From NCBI RefSeq assembly GCF_019097595.1, contig NC_080710.1:16364780-16428779 (forward strand): 64,000 bases of DNA, given 5' to 3'. The first letter of the stretch is position 1. Each line of letters starts with the position of its first letter. The translations under genes and the position numbers were made by a program. Positions 1-13,732 of this stretch are shown piece after piece. Origin of the DNA: Hemibagrus wyckioides. Taxonomy: Eukaryota; Chordata; Actinopteri; Siluriformes; Bagridae. Under the pieces are notes generated by a model. That model had not been told where the DNA came from. It worked only from the letters and a program-made list of their open reading frames with translations, and ran no database searches.

Positions 1-136
1 TATCTTAACTTTAAGAGAAAGTAAGGAGTGAGGAGATGATCGTTCATGTAAGCGATAAAAAGAAGAAAATTATTTCGCTGATTTAGACTGATATGTATTT
101 GTAGTATGTTGTCTCTAATAATAAGTATGTTGTCTC

Positions 137-200
<64 letters not shown>
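137..200. repeat. AAT/AAG microsatellite
   Basis: An AAT run turns into an AAG run. Just upstream, AGTATGTTGTCTCTAATAAT occurs twice in tandem (near 103-144). Confidence 0.9.
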
Positions 201-460
201 GTGTTAAAAGTGAAAAATAATACTGCAACATCACACCATCAAAATCAGTGATTATTTGTCTATAACAACATGCTCCATCATTTATTCCCTACATAATTAA
301 CTAATATAAACATTACATGTTTTTTGTAGTTTTCTATCAATATCTATTCCATTTGATCTTCTTTATATAGAATTTATAGATATTCAAATCCAATTTCACT
401 CATTTCTAAACCTACAGATTTATAGCTTTATTGTCAGAGATTCTCTGACGTGCTCCAGCT

Positions 461-461
<1 letters not shown>

Positions 462-506
<45 letters not shown>

Positions 507-508
507 TG
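462..508. repeat. CT microsatellite
   Basis: CT dinucleotide run with two single-base interruptions (CTGT). Confidence 0.95.
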
Positions 509-960
509 TCAATAATCACTGTGCTGCTGTGAGCCACACTTAGCTGTGAAGCTTGCTGTCTCATTCTGTTAAGTTATAGCTGACTGTTTTGTCTGTGAAA
601 TCTGTTTATTACAGCTTTGTTAGCATGTTGTCCTGTTAGCCAGTAGCCTTAGGGAACCTGGACCTGCCAGCTTTAACTGTTATGAGACACAATTTCATTA
701 ACATTCTGGATAATATAACTTGTGTTTTCGTTCAGGGGAGGCTCGTCTGTTATCAGTTGCGTGCCAGCTTCTGTGATTTGTCATGAGAGATGTCATTTCT
801 CTCTCTCTCTCTCTCTCTCTCTTACGTTCTCTCGTAAGGAGGGGCTTTCAAACACTCATTATTCTCTTGATCGCTCATATAGTGTGTGTTACTACATTCT
901 CATCTGTCTGTAAATACTCCAAGCCTGTGTTCTTAGTAGTTTACATTTACTAATATATAT

Positions 961-1155
961 ATTATTCATACATACAGTGTGCTTATGTAATTACTGCCCA
1001 AGGAGGGTGTAATAAATGTGTAACACACTAGGTTATTGTCAACAAAGTGCTTTTGGAAAATGTGTTCTCTTTGTTGACAATAACCTAGTGTGTTACACAT
1101 TTATTACACCCTCCTTGTGCAGTAATTACATAAGCACACTGTGTGTATGAATAAT
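961..1155. repeat. Near-perfect palindrome (MITE-like foldback)
   Basis: Two arms of 87 bp (961-1047 and 1069-1155) are inverse complements with about two mismatches, separated by a 21-base loop. There is no open frame. No target duplication is obvious. The high arm identity points to a recent origin or to ongoing arm homogenisation. Classification is open. Confidence 0.9.
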
Positions 1156-2415
1156 GATCAATTATTAGCCATATTTTGATATCATACATTGATAAAGATG
1201 ATAAAGGGAATTATTTATTGGTGCAATAATATGGGATCATTTCCATTTATGTTATTATATTTATAGAAATTTGTACCATGTGATTGTGATTAAAACAAGT
1301 TTCCAATATATTTATTTCTATCCTAAAAATGTAATAACTTCAGCTGACTAGAAAAAATACTAGCAAAATACCTTACGGTTATTTTGTCTGCCAAAAACAA
1401 TTTTTTAACTAGCTAAAATTAAATAGCTTTAATTGCTAAAATATAACCATCCACTGATGTGCTGAAGGAATACACATTATTAATACATATTAATACAATA
1501 CTCTAAACCAAACAAACCAAAGAGGTGGACAATGACATATTTTTTTTATCATACACCAAACATAAAAAAACCTAAACTCTATATCTCAGAGCTGTTTAAT
1601 TTAGTTAGTATAAAAATTTGCTGTATCATTCAGCCTCGCCTGAATTCTTAAGCTAATTAAATTGAGCCCTTTGTATAGAAACAAATATCTAGTAACTCTA
1701 ATCACATTTCCATGATGTCAGTTTTTACAACACTATATAATATCACACACAGGGGACACGAAGGTGATGTACACTTTGTTGTAAGTTCTCATGATTTCAA
1801 GCCTTCATCCATTTTCGAAAGCTACACAATCCCTCCTTTTTAACATGGAGACTGATTTCCCTTATAAATGACTGGAATAGATTGAATATTTACAAATACA
1901 TTTAATAATGAGTGTCTAACATTTAACAGCTCATAACTAGGATATATCAGCATTCACACACACTTAGGAATATTGAGCAAACACCTCATGAATCACATCC
2001 AACACTGCTTTATTTGTCAGAATTAAGTGCTGTATGAATAAATTATATTCACTAAGTAATTCGCTCTAATTTAACTATCAGTTGGGAATGTGTTGGGTTT
2101 TTTTGTGGAAATGGTCTGCATCTATAATGAAATATAAACCCATAATATTTGTAGTTGACTACGAAACTGAATGAACTCTCACAATCTACACCCCCAGCAT
2201 GACACGCTTGCTGGTAGTGGCTTTTGATCTGCACTTGACTCATGTCTGTTGCTGCTAGCTGCTTGTTCCTGATTGCTCCTTTGGGAGCCTGGTGCTGAGC
2301 TGCGTCTGGGAAGCAGCAGTGTGGGATGCTGGGAAGGTGGCAGTGGCAGGGGAGGAGACACGGATGTAGCCAGGCCAAGAATGCTGACTCATTTTGGGTT
2401 TGCTAAGTTTCTGCA

Positions 2416-2481
<66 letters not shown>
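2416..2481. repeat. TG/AG compound microsatellite
   Basis: A TG run of about 23 bases is followed by AG runs interrupted by ACAC. Confidence 0.95.
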
Positions 2482-3612
2482 TCAGAGACTGGGGAGAATA
2501 TCATTTCCCCTGTGGCTGAATGCTGAGTGAAATGCTGGTTTAACAGGGGTCAGTGGCATGGTTGACATGGAGAGGGAAAACACCAAAACAAATCCTGCTG
2601 TGTACTCAGCCACAAGGCAAGAACACCTCTGACTGAACAACCTCAGGCAAATAACAGCGGCTTCTCGGGATCGACTCTTACTTATCTATTTCATGCAAAT
2701 GGCAGCACTGAAATACATTGTGCAGATCATTTCACATGCCCTGCAGATATGTCAATCAAAAATGCCCCTAAATAAGAGAGTTACAGTGACTCACCTGCAT
2801 TATGGGGGTGTAAAACACAGCAGATGTCAATGGATGCACAGTTGGATGGTAAGTGCAGTGATTTGGGTTCTCTTACGACGAGCCCTGACTATGTCTGCAT
2901 TCAAAACAACTCACTGCTTGACATGAAGTAAACCATATGCGATCTAAACGCCATTAGCTTATCCTGAGGCAAGCACAGGCCAGGTAGAGAGCTAGCGTCT
3001 GGGGCTGTTGAGCTAGCATGAAAGCAAACATTTTTAACAGAACAGTTCAGCCCCAGAAAATTTATTTACACCATTCTCTACATACGGCAAATGTAGTCTA
3101 TCAACTGACTAGTGGAGTAACACAATACCTGTATCTGTTCTGAATCTGGATGTTGCTCCAAATATCCAGATCTGTATCTGTATTCAGATTTAGACTTTAA
3201 ATAAATGTAACTTCCATGTGAAGCTTTCTGGCAAGCTTTAAAAAAAAAAATAGCAATCCTTTTATTCATATCTGTAATTGTACTATTTATTGTGTTATAA
3301 GAACAAACAAAATGAAAAACTGTTTGCCAGATTTACAAGAGTATTAGAGTATTGGAAACACTGATTTTCTTCATGCTGGCATGCATATGGTGATCACCCG
3401 TAAAGTACAAAAGGTGTTCCTGACACAGCTCATTTGCATGTAATGATGCCCACAAAACTCCATAAAAGGTCAAATGCACAGTCAGCTGGGAGCATGAAAT
3501 AAACTCTTAGGGTAAAGCCTGAAAAGCAAAAGTGGAAGTTATTTTACTTACTTTTAGGACAATAAAATAAAATAAAATATTTCATATTAATTTCTCATTA
3601 TTCAGTAAAACA

Positions 3613-3613
<1 letters not shown>

Positions 3614-3651
<38 letters not shown>

Positions 3652-3691
3652 AAATAATAATAGCAATAATAATATTTTTTATTATTATTAT

Positions 3692-3726
<35 letters not shown>

Positions 3727-3773
3727 ATAATAATAATAATAATAATAATCATGATTATTATTATTATTATTAT
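3614..3773. repeat. Compound trinucleotide microsatellite
   Basis: Blocks of TTA, then AAT, TTA again, TAC/ACT, AAT, and TTA follow one another. The TTA and AAT blocks are inverse complements and can fold on each other. An open frame across it (Leu, Thr and Asn runs) is an artefact. Confidence 0.95.
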
Positions 3774-4368
3774 ACAATTTGTAGTCAAGCTGAGGTTTAT
3801 ATTAATTAGTTACATTAGAAACATGAGTGGGAAAAGAACGTTTTTCTGAATTTAAATTTCATGGATTTACAAAAGATTTGCAAAGAAATTCTGTTCTTAT
3901 CCTGCTTGGTATGAATACAACCATAAAGAAGCAAATGTATTAATATTTGGTGTCATAAGTTGTTTTATCTTTTTGTTGTTGTTGTTGTTGTTGTTGTTTT
4001 ACTTCTCTGTATTTGTATGTTATCTGTATCTGTCATGGTAATTACAGTGTGTCTTAAATGGGATTTTCTGTGGTTTCTGATATTTCTATTGCATAGTGTT
4101 AGTATTATTGGTTACCCGGAGCTAAGTTACAGATTTTTTCAAGGCGGAATCACTTTTGTCTTGCTATGTTATGAAACTATTGTCATGCCATTTTTGTCCC
4201 AAAAATATTCCATTTACAAATCTGAAAATGTTCACACATTTTATGAGCAGTTAAATGCATGTTTTCTTAGATCTTTTTGAATCGCATGAGTTGAAATAAT
4301 ACAATGATTTAGCAATGCAATTTAGGCAACTGCTAATATTTTACTTGCTGTCTGCATTCACCTCACAG

Positions 4369-4465
4369 ATCCAGTGCAACCATAAAGAAGCAAATGTTGT
4401 ACCTCAAACACATTTTAGCTGATTTGGTGAAAATTGCTTCAATGCTTCCTGCGCAGACATCTCAG
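4369..4465 (+). other. Exon-like segment of unknown origin
   Basis: 97 bases between an acceptor-like CACCTCACAG and a donor CAG/GTAGGT. One frame is open throughout (32 residues, with KKQMLYLKHILADLVKIASM in the middle), phase 2 to phase 0. No family was recognised. A 21-base piece of it recurs at 3918-3938. It could be a lone exon of an unseen gene, a pseudo-exon, or chance; an open frame of this length is not rare. Confidence 0.25.
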
Positions 4466-7400
4466 GTAGGTATTAATGTCTTGTTAGATCACATTATTTA
4501 TAATCTTTCATACGCCAGTAATAAGAAAAAGAATATTAATATACATCAATTTAAATTATTATAATATTTTGCATGGGACAACCTTACTTCTGTGGATTTT
4601 TCCTTTCATTGTCCTTCAATTCCCTTTCTTTTTGAAAAAGCACTGCAGTGGAGTTTTGCTTTAAATAGCTGAGCCCTGACAACCGTCTGTATGCATCCTA
4701 CACACACTCACACACTCACACACACACAACTCACATACATTCTCTCATCCTACACAAGGGTGCCAGGGTTGAGCTAGACCTAGGACAGCTGGGTGTATCC
4801 TCAAACAGGCGAGTGGGCAGCCCTGCATTCGAGCTGCTCAAGATGCTGACAGCCGGCGTTTAACTGCACACGGGTGCATGCGTAAACACACACACACACA
4901 CACATACACATGCACACATACTTCTTCATGTTCTCTCTAGAAATTAGTGACCTATTTCAGATACTAAGGGATGTCTAATGAGGGACTTTAAGCAAAGAGG
5001 AAGGAAGCCAGAGGGATGTAAGGCTTAAATGGTGTTGATAATGTATGGTTTACACTCTCTAGAAATTAAGACTCATGATTCGGCACTCTAGATCAATAGG
5101 TAATCAATGAACATAGTCATTAATTCAATGATGGATCAATGTTTTATAACTCAAGGATGCCAGATCCTTTCAGAGTCACAGTGGCCTTGCCACAGTTTGT
5201 AGACCTGGTGTCCAGGCTTTCGGAGGGATCTCCAGGAGGCCACCATCACTTGGGTGGTGTGAGCATAAATATTAGCACAATCTCTTCCTTCTCTGTGGGT
5301 GATGGGATCAGACAGATGGAGTCCATTAGAAGAAGAGCTGTTCTAAGCACTGTAGAGAGATCATTCACTACACATCGTCTTAACACTCTCACACACACAC
5401 TCACGTGCGCATAAACAATTATATGTTCGAAAAAACCTCACACGTCCGTGAATGATCTGTCACAACATGCACACACTCACATTCTCAAATATCACCCATT
5501 TACTGTACGTAAAGCCGAAGGGGAATTACACAGTCTAACGACAAGACACAATCGATGGCGCTTCTTCATGCTGTGCAGGAAACCTATAGGCTCTCAAGCC
5601 CCCTTCTCCTGGCCAACGATTCTCTTTCGGTCTCTCACTCTCACTTTCACTCTCCTTTTTTATCTCTGTCACGCCGGCAAACTCAAAAACGATCATGTGA
5701 TGGTGTCCAATCAATGATGCTTTACAGACGGAAAACATATACGGCCAGTTCAACCACCACCCCACCACCATCTCCATCTCTACCAGTGTTTCATGATACC
5801 TTAAAATCAATAAGGCCCTTCCCTAAGGAACGCATATATGGCCAATTTCCTCTTCTCCTCCTGTATCCTTATGCCATCCCTCTGGCTTTTTCTTATCCCT
5901 CCATTCCCTCCATCTCTCAATCTCCTGTAGTGGCAGCTAATCAGATCCCCACTGTGCCGAGGCAGACAGGCATTCCTATAGGGTGGGGTTGTTCCAGGCT
6001 GCAGTTTTACCAGGAATGAAGCTTTCCCTTCTTTCTTACACACCTCACTGTTTTGCCGTGACCCATGACACATACCGCCATCTGGGAAGTGACAATTTGC
6101 ACGTCCATCGAAACAAACATAAAAGAGAAACCAACATCCAAATTTCATCTATAGACACGAACGCACAGAAATCGCTCTATAATGCTGCTGGGGTGGACAC
6201 AGAAAGACACACACGGTGTATGTCTGCAGTAAGAGTGTCAGTCAGGCGTGCAGATGCAGTTGCTTTGTTGGGGGCAGGGAGTGCAACCTCACTCCACAGC
6301 TATTTACTGAAGGCTACATTAACACAAACACACACGCAGCAGCTTACATTAGCTCACACACAGTTTAGCTATGTGCATCTTCTGGCATACAAATATACAA
6401 ATGCTGCTTATATATACACAGATGTATACACAATAATTACATAGTGTTTAGGACTGAAGCAGGTTTGCATTCTTTTATACACATAAGGGACAAAAGACAG
6501 CATGCACACATGCACACACACACACACACACACTGTGGGTTACCCTCCCACGCCTACCTGTCAATCAAGTCCTTTATCAATATGAGACCCGATGGACATT
6601 GCTTTTTGCGTCTTGGGAATTCGTGTCAATCAAAGTGAATACACAAAAGTCAGACCTCTCAAATAAAATCATCATTACCAGACTGCCCTGGGTGACTAAG
6701 TACAACGATTTTGTATTATTTGAGAAATTAGCTTTGAGCAGTTTGATCTATTTTCACTGCAATACTAACCACCGGGTTCTTCTATTTCGGTATTGTTATG
6801 TAGGCACGCCTCTCTTTTTCTTTTTTTTAAACAAATTTTACCCCGAAATCCCACACAACGCATTGGTTTTGCTTCGAGCAACTGCCTTGCGTTTGCGTTT
6901 TGTGTTTGAGATTTAATGCTTCCTTAACGTCCGTTGTTCTTTCCTGCAAAGAGACATTAACATCCACTATAATTAGATAAGAGTACAGTACAGAATGAAG
7001 TGCAGTTTATAAACCTGTATCAGCGAACATTCACTCGGTCTGTGTCAGTGCTGTAGTGAATGCAGGATTATATGAGATAAAGACTTGTGCATTTTGTGCA
7101 TATAACAAGACAAAAAGCCTCATGTGGCTGCTCAGTGGACCGTTTACCTCCATTTAAGTGCAACTAAATCATTTTTATTCCTTTTGGGGGAAATGTAATT
7201 AGGGTTTTACAGTAAATTATTCTAAAAAGCAAGCAGCTCATCAAATATAAGCTGTTATAAGGTTAGGATCTAAGTGCTCTCTTTTTAATGTCTCTGATGT
7301 GTGTGCCTGTAGTGTCATGCTTGCCAGATCTGTCAGCCCACATGCACGCACACAAGCACACACCGCCTCAGCAGCTTACACACCCAGAGCGCAGGCAGAA

Positions 7401-7559
7401 CGCACATCATCAAATCATATGTACAGTAACATGACTGCAGCATGCTCATGTTAGTGTGCCCCAATGACTAAAGCTAATCCTTACATCTTAGGCAAATAAT
7501 GTTGGCTGAATCAATCTCTGGCGTGAAGGCATCCCCCTCTCTTCTCCTCTTTTTTTTCC

Positions 7560-7830
7560 TCTCCTTCCTTGAATTTTAATGAAGGCGAAGTGGGAGCTCC
7601 AATCAGGGCGCAGGAAGTGGACGACTCCACTCGGAAGCAGATGGAGGGTAACGCTGAAGGTATAGCCGCTCCAGTTCCAGCTCCACTCTTCTCCTTCCCC
7701 CTCTCCTTGACTTTCTCCCGTGGGTGGTACAACCTGGCAGATTACAAAACACCCCTCCCATGTGCCTCGCCACTCTCTGTGCCAGGGTGAAGCTACCGAT
7801 CTGATGCTCCTGAAGAGTATGAAAGTGTGA

Positions 7831-7864
<34 letters not shown>

Positions 7865-7948
7865 ATAGAGAAAGAGAGAAGCAAAAGAAAGAAAAAGCTA
7901 GTGGAAGGCAAGAGGACACAATCGACGCCACTGTCTGCTGAGAACATG
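7560..7948 (+). other. First-exon-like segment ending in a start codon and splice donor
   Basis: A block less AT-rich than its surroundings ends with AACATGAGG/GTAAGTG at 7945-7958, a consensus donor directly after an ATG. It contains a GA microsatellite. No downstream exon could be matched, so a transcript is only a possibility. Confidence 0.2.
7834..7862. repeat. GA microsatellite
   Basis: Uninterrupted GA run inside the exon-like segment at 7560-7948. Confidence 0.95.
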
Positions 7949-10900
7949 AGGGTAAGTGCCAGAAGCATGCACACACACACACAAACAAACATACATACAT
8001 TTCTTTTTCAAATATTCGATATCTGTGTACTTTCTCATGCATGACATCCCTCAGGCCTTTTGTGCTTGGAAACTTTTAGAACTCTAGTAATACGCATGCA
8101 AGTCATAAAGGTATAATTCTCCTGAACAGTTTTGCATCACATTATGCTAGCATATAAACCTGTTTAACATAGAAAAGAATGAAGATTACTTTAATCACTT
8201 GTCCACACTGTAAAGCCTGGCTTTGAAAAGGTGAATATGGAGCTTGCCAGCCACAGGCCTTTACCTGCACACAGCCAGTTTCATATAACATCAGGCAAAC
8301 TGTCCGAAAATCTTCACCCTAAGAGATGAAGAGTCTGAAATGGCACCAAGAGTCTGAGATCCGAGCTACAATCACACTGTAAATAGGATCAGTGAATAAA
8401 TAGAATGAGCAGCACACGTTTACCCACACAGTCTCAGATTCAGAGAGAGAGATGCAGGGATGACAATGTTCAGCCAGCGATGAGATGTAGTCGTGGTTTC
8501 AGTAAAAAAAAAATTTAAAAAAAGGTTGACCATCAGTGGGAGGTAAAAAAAGAAAGAAAGAAAGTAGAAGACACCAAAACCTTACTATGTTAGTAAAGCA
8601 GGTGTGCTTAGAATTAAACATATTCCTGCTTGTTACGGATGGAGATTAACTCTGATACTCTGACATGGACAGAGTGGAGTGTCTCTCAGGCTGTCTCAGG
8701 TTTGAGGTTAGGTGGGGTTTTGTCTTGATTCCGCCCATCGTAAGTCGTTCAGTGACGTCTGGAGTGTGATCTCTTTGAACACTGACACGCAAATCTGATT
8801 CATGGATGGCAAATATCTGAGTGACAGCACTTGACTCTAGTCTTCGTCAGTCTGATTCTGAGTAACTTGGAGGTTAAATGAAAGAAAGGAACGAGAGGTC
8901 TCATTCGATTAGAAAGGAGTTCAATGCAAATTCCCAGCTCTGCTTCAAATATGGAGGGTAAATGGAGACCAGAATGTTCTAGTGAAGCTGGGAATGATGG
9001 GTGTAGTATAGAAAAGCTGAAGTCCAGGCTAGTGCTCGATCTCTAGAGACGTAGACAGACGTTCAGTTTGATTTCCACACCTGTTCTGTCTGTGGTGATG
9101 TGATTCATCCTCAAACACAGGGACAAATGAGGTATTTCCCATATGAGAACATGACAATTTGAATGCTTTCATCTCTGATATTTTGTGCTGTCGTGCTTCT
9201 GTTCTGCATTCACATATGGGTGCATGCACTAACGTGTGTGTATAAGCATGTGTAAAGGTTCAACAGCAAGAAAAAAGCCATGTAGGGCAGCTGTCACTCC
9301 TGTCACTACTACACATAGAAATGCTCTCACTTAACCTGGCATTTAAGCGTACAGTACTCTACTGTACATCACCATCAAACTACCAAATCCTACACCACTG
9401 CAGCACTACACCATGGCTACTTCAGGGTTAATATGACAGGGTGAATATGACATAACTGTACTCTATATTATTATATTCTCTTATCTATTATACACAATGT
9501 TACTTCACTATAAAGCAAATGAGTGTATGAAAAGGGGTAACGTTTGTATGATGTGGCATGACACATACCTGTTCTCAGGAAAAAAATGTGTTAATACATC
9601 TATATATATTTTTTCAGATCAATATTACAATCTGTACATTTGTCAGTGCTATAGACATAATGTCTACATATTTATCACCATTGTTAAAAAAAAGAAAAGA
9701 AGAAGAACTACATTATGGAGATATACAAACCCGTCATTACAGATGACTCACTATTCAGAGAATAGCGCTTAAGAATACTTACTCTACCCATAATTATTAT
9801 TTTTTTATTCAAGTCCACTTTTATAAACACTGATAAGAAAGCACAGCAGAGAAAGCATTTTTTCTAATCATCATTTTATCTGGCTGTGGTCCCATTTGCG
9901 CTCTGTGGCTCTGGGTGTGGTGCCGTATGTAACCAAATGCAGAGCGTTTAACCTCATATTCACCCTGAAGTGCATCAGCTGTAAAGCTTAAAATTTATGG
10001 CATAAAAGCACATTTATTGAGAGCCGGGAGGTCGGTTGGGGTTCGCGAAATGAAACAAAATGGTTTGTATTTATATAATATTAATTGATATCAAATTAAT
10101 TAATAAAACAAGAACAAGTCTTTAGAGGCTCTTCATATCCATTAACACACTGACAAGCAGAAAGCAGAGGCAGTACATGCAATGCGCTAAAAGTCTTCGT
10201 ACATCAGATAAATTTATAAGTTGTACATCAGCTAAATGACATTACATTAAATCCTTTGATACTAGTGGTTTTAATAACAAAGAAAAGTGGGCATAGGATT
10301 CTTAATGCTTTACCGTTAATCATATATGACACATATTGTATAGAATATAGTATGTAATGAGCAGCACAGCTCTTTTCTACTCTGCACGATCACAAAATGG
10401 CCGTGGTGGAGGTGCTGTCCACAGCCGTGTGATTGACAGGGAGCTCCACGGTGTGGGTGGATTTGCTCTGTACATTGAGGTGCACGTGAAGTACGCATGC
10501 AGAATCATACCGGGTTCTCCCCCCCTTTGTTCTTCAGGGCACATCCCAAAACAAAGGCAATTAGCAGCAAATTAATTCGATTTTTTTAATGTCAGGATGT
10601 TTGCTTTGTGTGTGCACTGTGCAAACTGAGTTAAACCTGTGGAAAAATGGTATGGTGCACATATCAAATGCATTTGTATTGTATGTGTGTGTGTAGGGGG
10701 GTGTGTGGGTGTGTGCATGGATGCGTACATGCGTGTGAGTGTGCATGTGTCTTTCGTCACATCTATACCGAGTTTTATGTTCAGTTCATTCCAATGCATT
10801 CTTTATTCTTCATTTTTTCCCCCCTTATTTATTGATAATACACTTTGCTGAAACTGACTTCATGATTATGTCTAGAATTTTATTTATAAGTAATTACATT

Positions 10901-12098
10901 CATTTACCCTGCAGTCAAATGTATGGGAAGGTTAATCTGTATGAAACGTCACTGAACGATATGGAAAATGTATGATATTTATTATGATATTTATATTTTT
11001 TTTTATCAAATAAGGAATTCAAATATATCATGAACCGTGACTCAAACAAATGATATCAGACATGAGCTACTAAACAAGTCTTTACTGATTCTGCTCCATT
11101 TTGTGATTTTTTTGTAAACAGCATACATAATAATAATGCAGATTATCAAACATAAGCCGTCTCAAAAAGAAAGCGCAAAAATCTCCTATTGATGGGATGA
11201 GACTGCCTCTAACCTCCATCTATTTCTCCTTCACTATCTCTTTCTTTCCATCCATCATCTTCTTCCCCCTCTCACATTTTCCTCATTGATCGAGTTCGTA
11301 TGCTGGAATTAGCCATTCATTTCCGTGTCTAAGCCCTGCCCCCTCTCTCTTTTCCTCCTGCTTTCTCTTTCTTCCCACCTCTCTGGTGTATAACAGCTAG
11401 ATTACACACTTACACTGTGCCACAAAATGTGCCACAAGGACAAGGACAATAGTTTATTGTTCAAACTCACTTTCCATCAAACCCATCTCTCAGCATCTCT
11501 CACATCCTTTCTCTTATCTGAAGCCTTTATTATTGTTTGGCAAAAAGTCTAACTTCAGGTGGAGTGAAAAGCCTGTCAGTTATATCATTTTCTTTCCTAA
11601 AATGGTTTGGGTATAGCATGTATAGTAAATAAATAAGAAAAAAGGAATACACGAAAAAACAAGAACATCTTTTACATTTTTTTTCCTTTTCTCTGTCTCT
11701 GTCTCATGAATTGTGACTTTGGGTTAAAATAGCAAAACCTCTATTCCATATAATGGCACCATTAAGAGTTATTAATAATGCAATGAGTGTGTATGTGATG
11801 TGGAAGAGTGTGTGCATTTGGACCCTCGTTACCCTTCAAGGGTCTCATAAAACACACATGTTCTATATCTGCTACCGCTTCATGACTGTCAGGATGGTGC
11901 CTTGTAGGGTTTCCCTATACTCGTTTCCTGTTTGTAGCAGCCCTCTGGCCATTAACACATTCACACACACACACACACACACACATACACGCACACAAAT
12001 AGATATACACACTTAGGCACGTACATGTATCATGTGATTGCACTGGATTCTCATCGGGATTCTTTGTGTGAACACTTGCATGCTGTCATGTGCACATT

Positions 12099-12122
12099 GT
12101 GTGTGTGTGTGTGTGTGAGTGT

Positions 12123-12154
<32 letters not shown>

Positions 12155-12155
12155 G
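12099..12155. repeat. GT microsatellite
   Basis: GT run with two interruptions; a CA run on the same strand lies at 11961-11984, about 115 bases upstream, so the two can pair. Confidence 0.95.
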
Positions 12156-13681
12156 CACTCTGTTGCTCCTGCATATCTCCACACGTACTGGGTGAGAGCT
12201 TTGTGTGGGAGGAGTTAGTGGAGAACAATGATGGGCTCTCTTGTCTGCCTGCCCATGCGTGTGTGAGAATGTTTGTGGGAGCGTGAGTGTGTGTGCAGGC
12301 TCCTCTATGCTAATGCTAAAGAAAGGTAAGTCTTTTTCTGTTGTCTCTCCGCTGAGTAAAATTATACTAATAGGTGATGATTTATTTCCTTAATAGTATC
12401 AATATTTTTTAGAAAAATCTTTATCTATTGTTTGCCACCATGTTGTAGGTAATATATTTATAATGTACATTATAATTTAAAAATTCTAGCTACGTTGCAA
12501 AATTGTTTAAGCTTGTTTTAAATATACTTATTTATTTACATTACAGCTTAAATACTGTTATATTTATTTTGTTTTGTTTTATTATATTATATAGTTGCCT
12601 GGCCATATAGTTAGAGTGGTGTCACACAATTAATGCTGTATAATAACATGGATTTCTAAATCAAATGCAAATACTGTCAGATTTTCTTTCTAAATGTTTC
12701 TCTGTGAGTCATATGATCTCTATGACAACCCAATATACACGTATATATTCATTTTCACTAGCTCCAGGTAAAACATTTTCAGAGCAATGCACTCGTTCCA
12801 TTGTACTCATTTACTGTTAGATGAGCGCTCAGGCCTTTTCCCATCGCTCTTTCTCTCCTCCGTGATTCTGTCTCTCATTGTTCTTTCCTGTCTGGCGCGT
12901 CCATGTGTCATATCCACACTTGTGTGTTTGAACATCAAAGAAGCTTGTGCATTAGAAGAGCTGTAATGGCCAGTAAATGCTGTGTCATTATTGGGATAAG
13001 GCTAATATTAGCTCTGTACCGCATGCTAGGGACAGGAAGGATGCTCTCACATTGCTATACAAGCCTCCTTTTTGTTCAGCACAGTGCTTTGTTACAGGGC
13101 TACGGATGGAGCAGAGGTCTTTTCAGGTTTCTGAGGCTACAGGACCTATTCACCCAACTCAGCTCTGTCTGTGTTAGTCTTCATTTCTTTATCTCCCACT
13201 GATCAGGATCAACATTTCTGTTCATTGTTCTGTATGTTGTATGCAGATGGAGCCCTAAAGCAAGTAAGGAAAATGTGGCTCCATGCAGGAAGAGTGTTTA
13301 TCCCTGTATGCCACGTAATACACACCAGAATTATGGAGGTTCCTTTAGAAACAGCACTATTACATTTTCAAATATTAGATCAATTTTCTAGGATACACAT
13401 ACATTATAAATTAATGACTTCAAAATTCATAATTTTTTTTAGTGATAAGGTTAGATAGATTCTATAGTATTTTGGTCGACATAGGGAAGAATAATGTTTC
13501 TATAATCCTTGGCAAAAATTTGATACTATACATTTAATTTTTACAATTACTTCCACATGGCTGATCTTATTTAATCTTAACTGTATTTTAGCGCTAATTA
13601 TATTATATATAATATTATATATTGTAATTATTACAGTAAATATGTTATAAAAAATACATACAGTAATATGTTAAAAAATTA

Positions 13682-13684
<3 letters not shown>

Positions 13685-13717
<33 letters not shown>

Positions 13718-13732
13718 ACACACACACACACA
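13685..13732. repeat. CA microsatellite
   Basis: CA run with one CAGA interruption. Confidence 0.95.

Larger units (their letters stand above)
1..3360. other. Intergenic, no gene seen
   Basis: AT-rich sequence with microsatellites (137, 462, 797-822, 2416) and the palindrome at 961-1155. The block 2180-2400 is less AT-rich and has short open frames on both strands that match nothing known to me. Confidence 0.6.
3361..7559. other. Intergenic, no gene seen
   Basis: The stretch 3370-3510 is compact and contains ATTTGCAT (octamer) and a run free of simple repeats, so it could be a conserved element. The stretch 4680-6640 is CA-rich with several overlapping open frames up to 154 codons; none resembles a known protein or carries splice-supported structure. 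Confidence 0.55.

Noticed and set aside
3612..3809. Open frame with Leu, Thr and Asn runs
   Set aside because: Entirely made by trinucleotide microsatellites.
5555..6444. Overlapping open frames of about 150 codons
   Set aside because: No similarity to known proteins, no splice structure, CA- and pyrimidine-biased sequence that is poor in stops.
7488..8042. 184-codon minus-strand open frame
   Set aside because: Runs through a GA/CT microsatellite and CA repeats; the frame is kept open by repeat composition.
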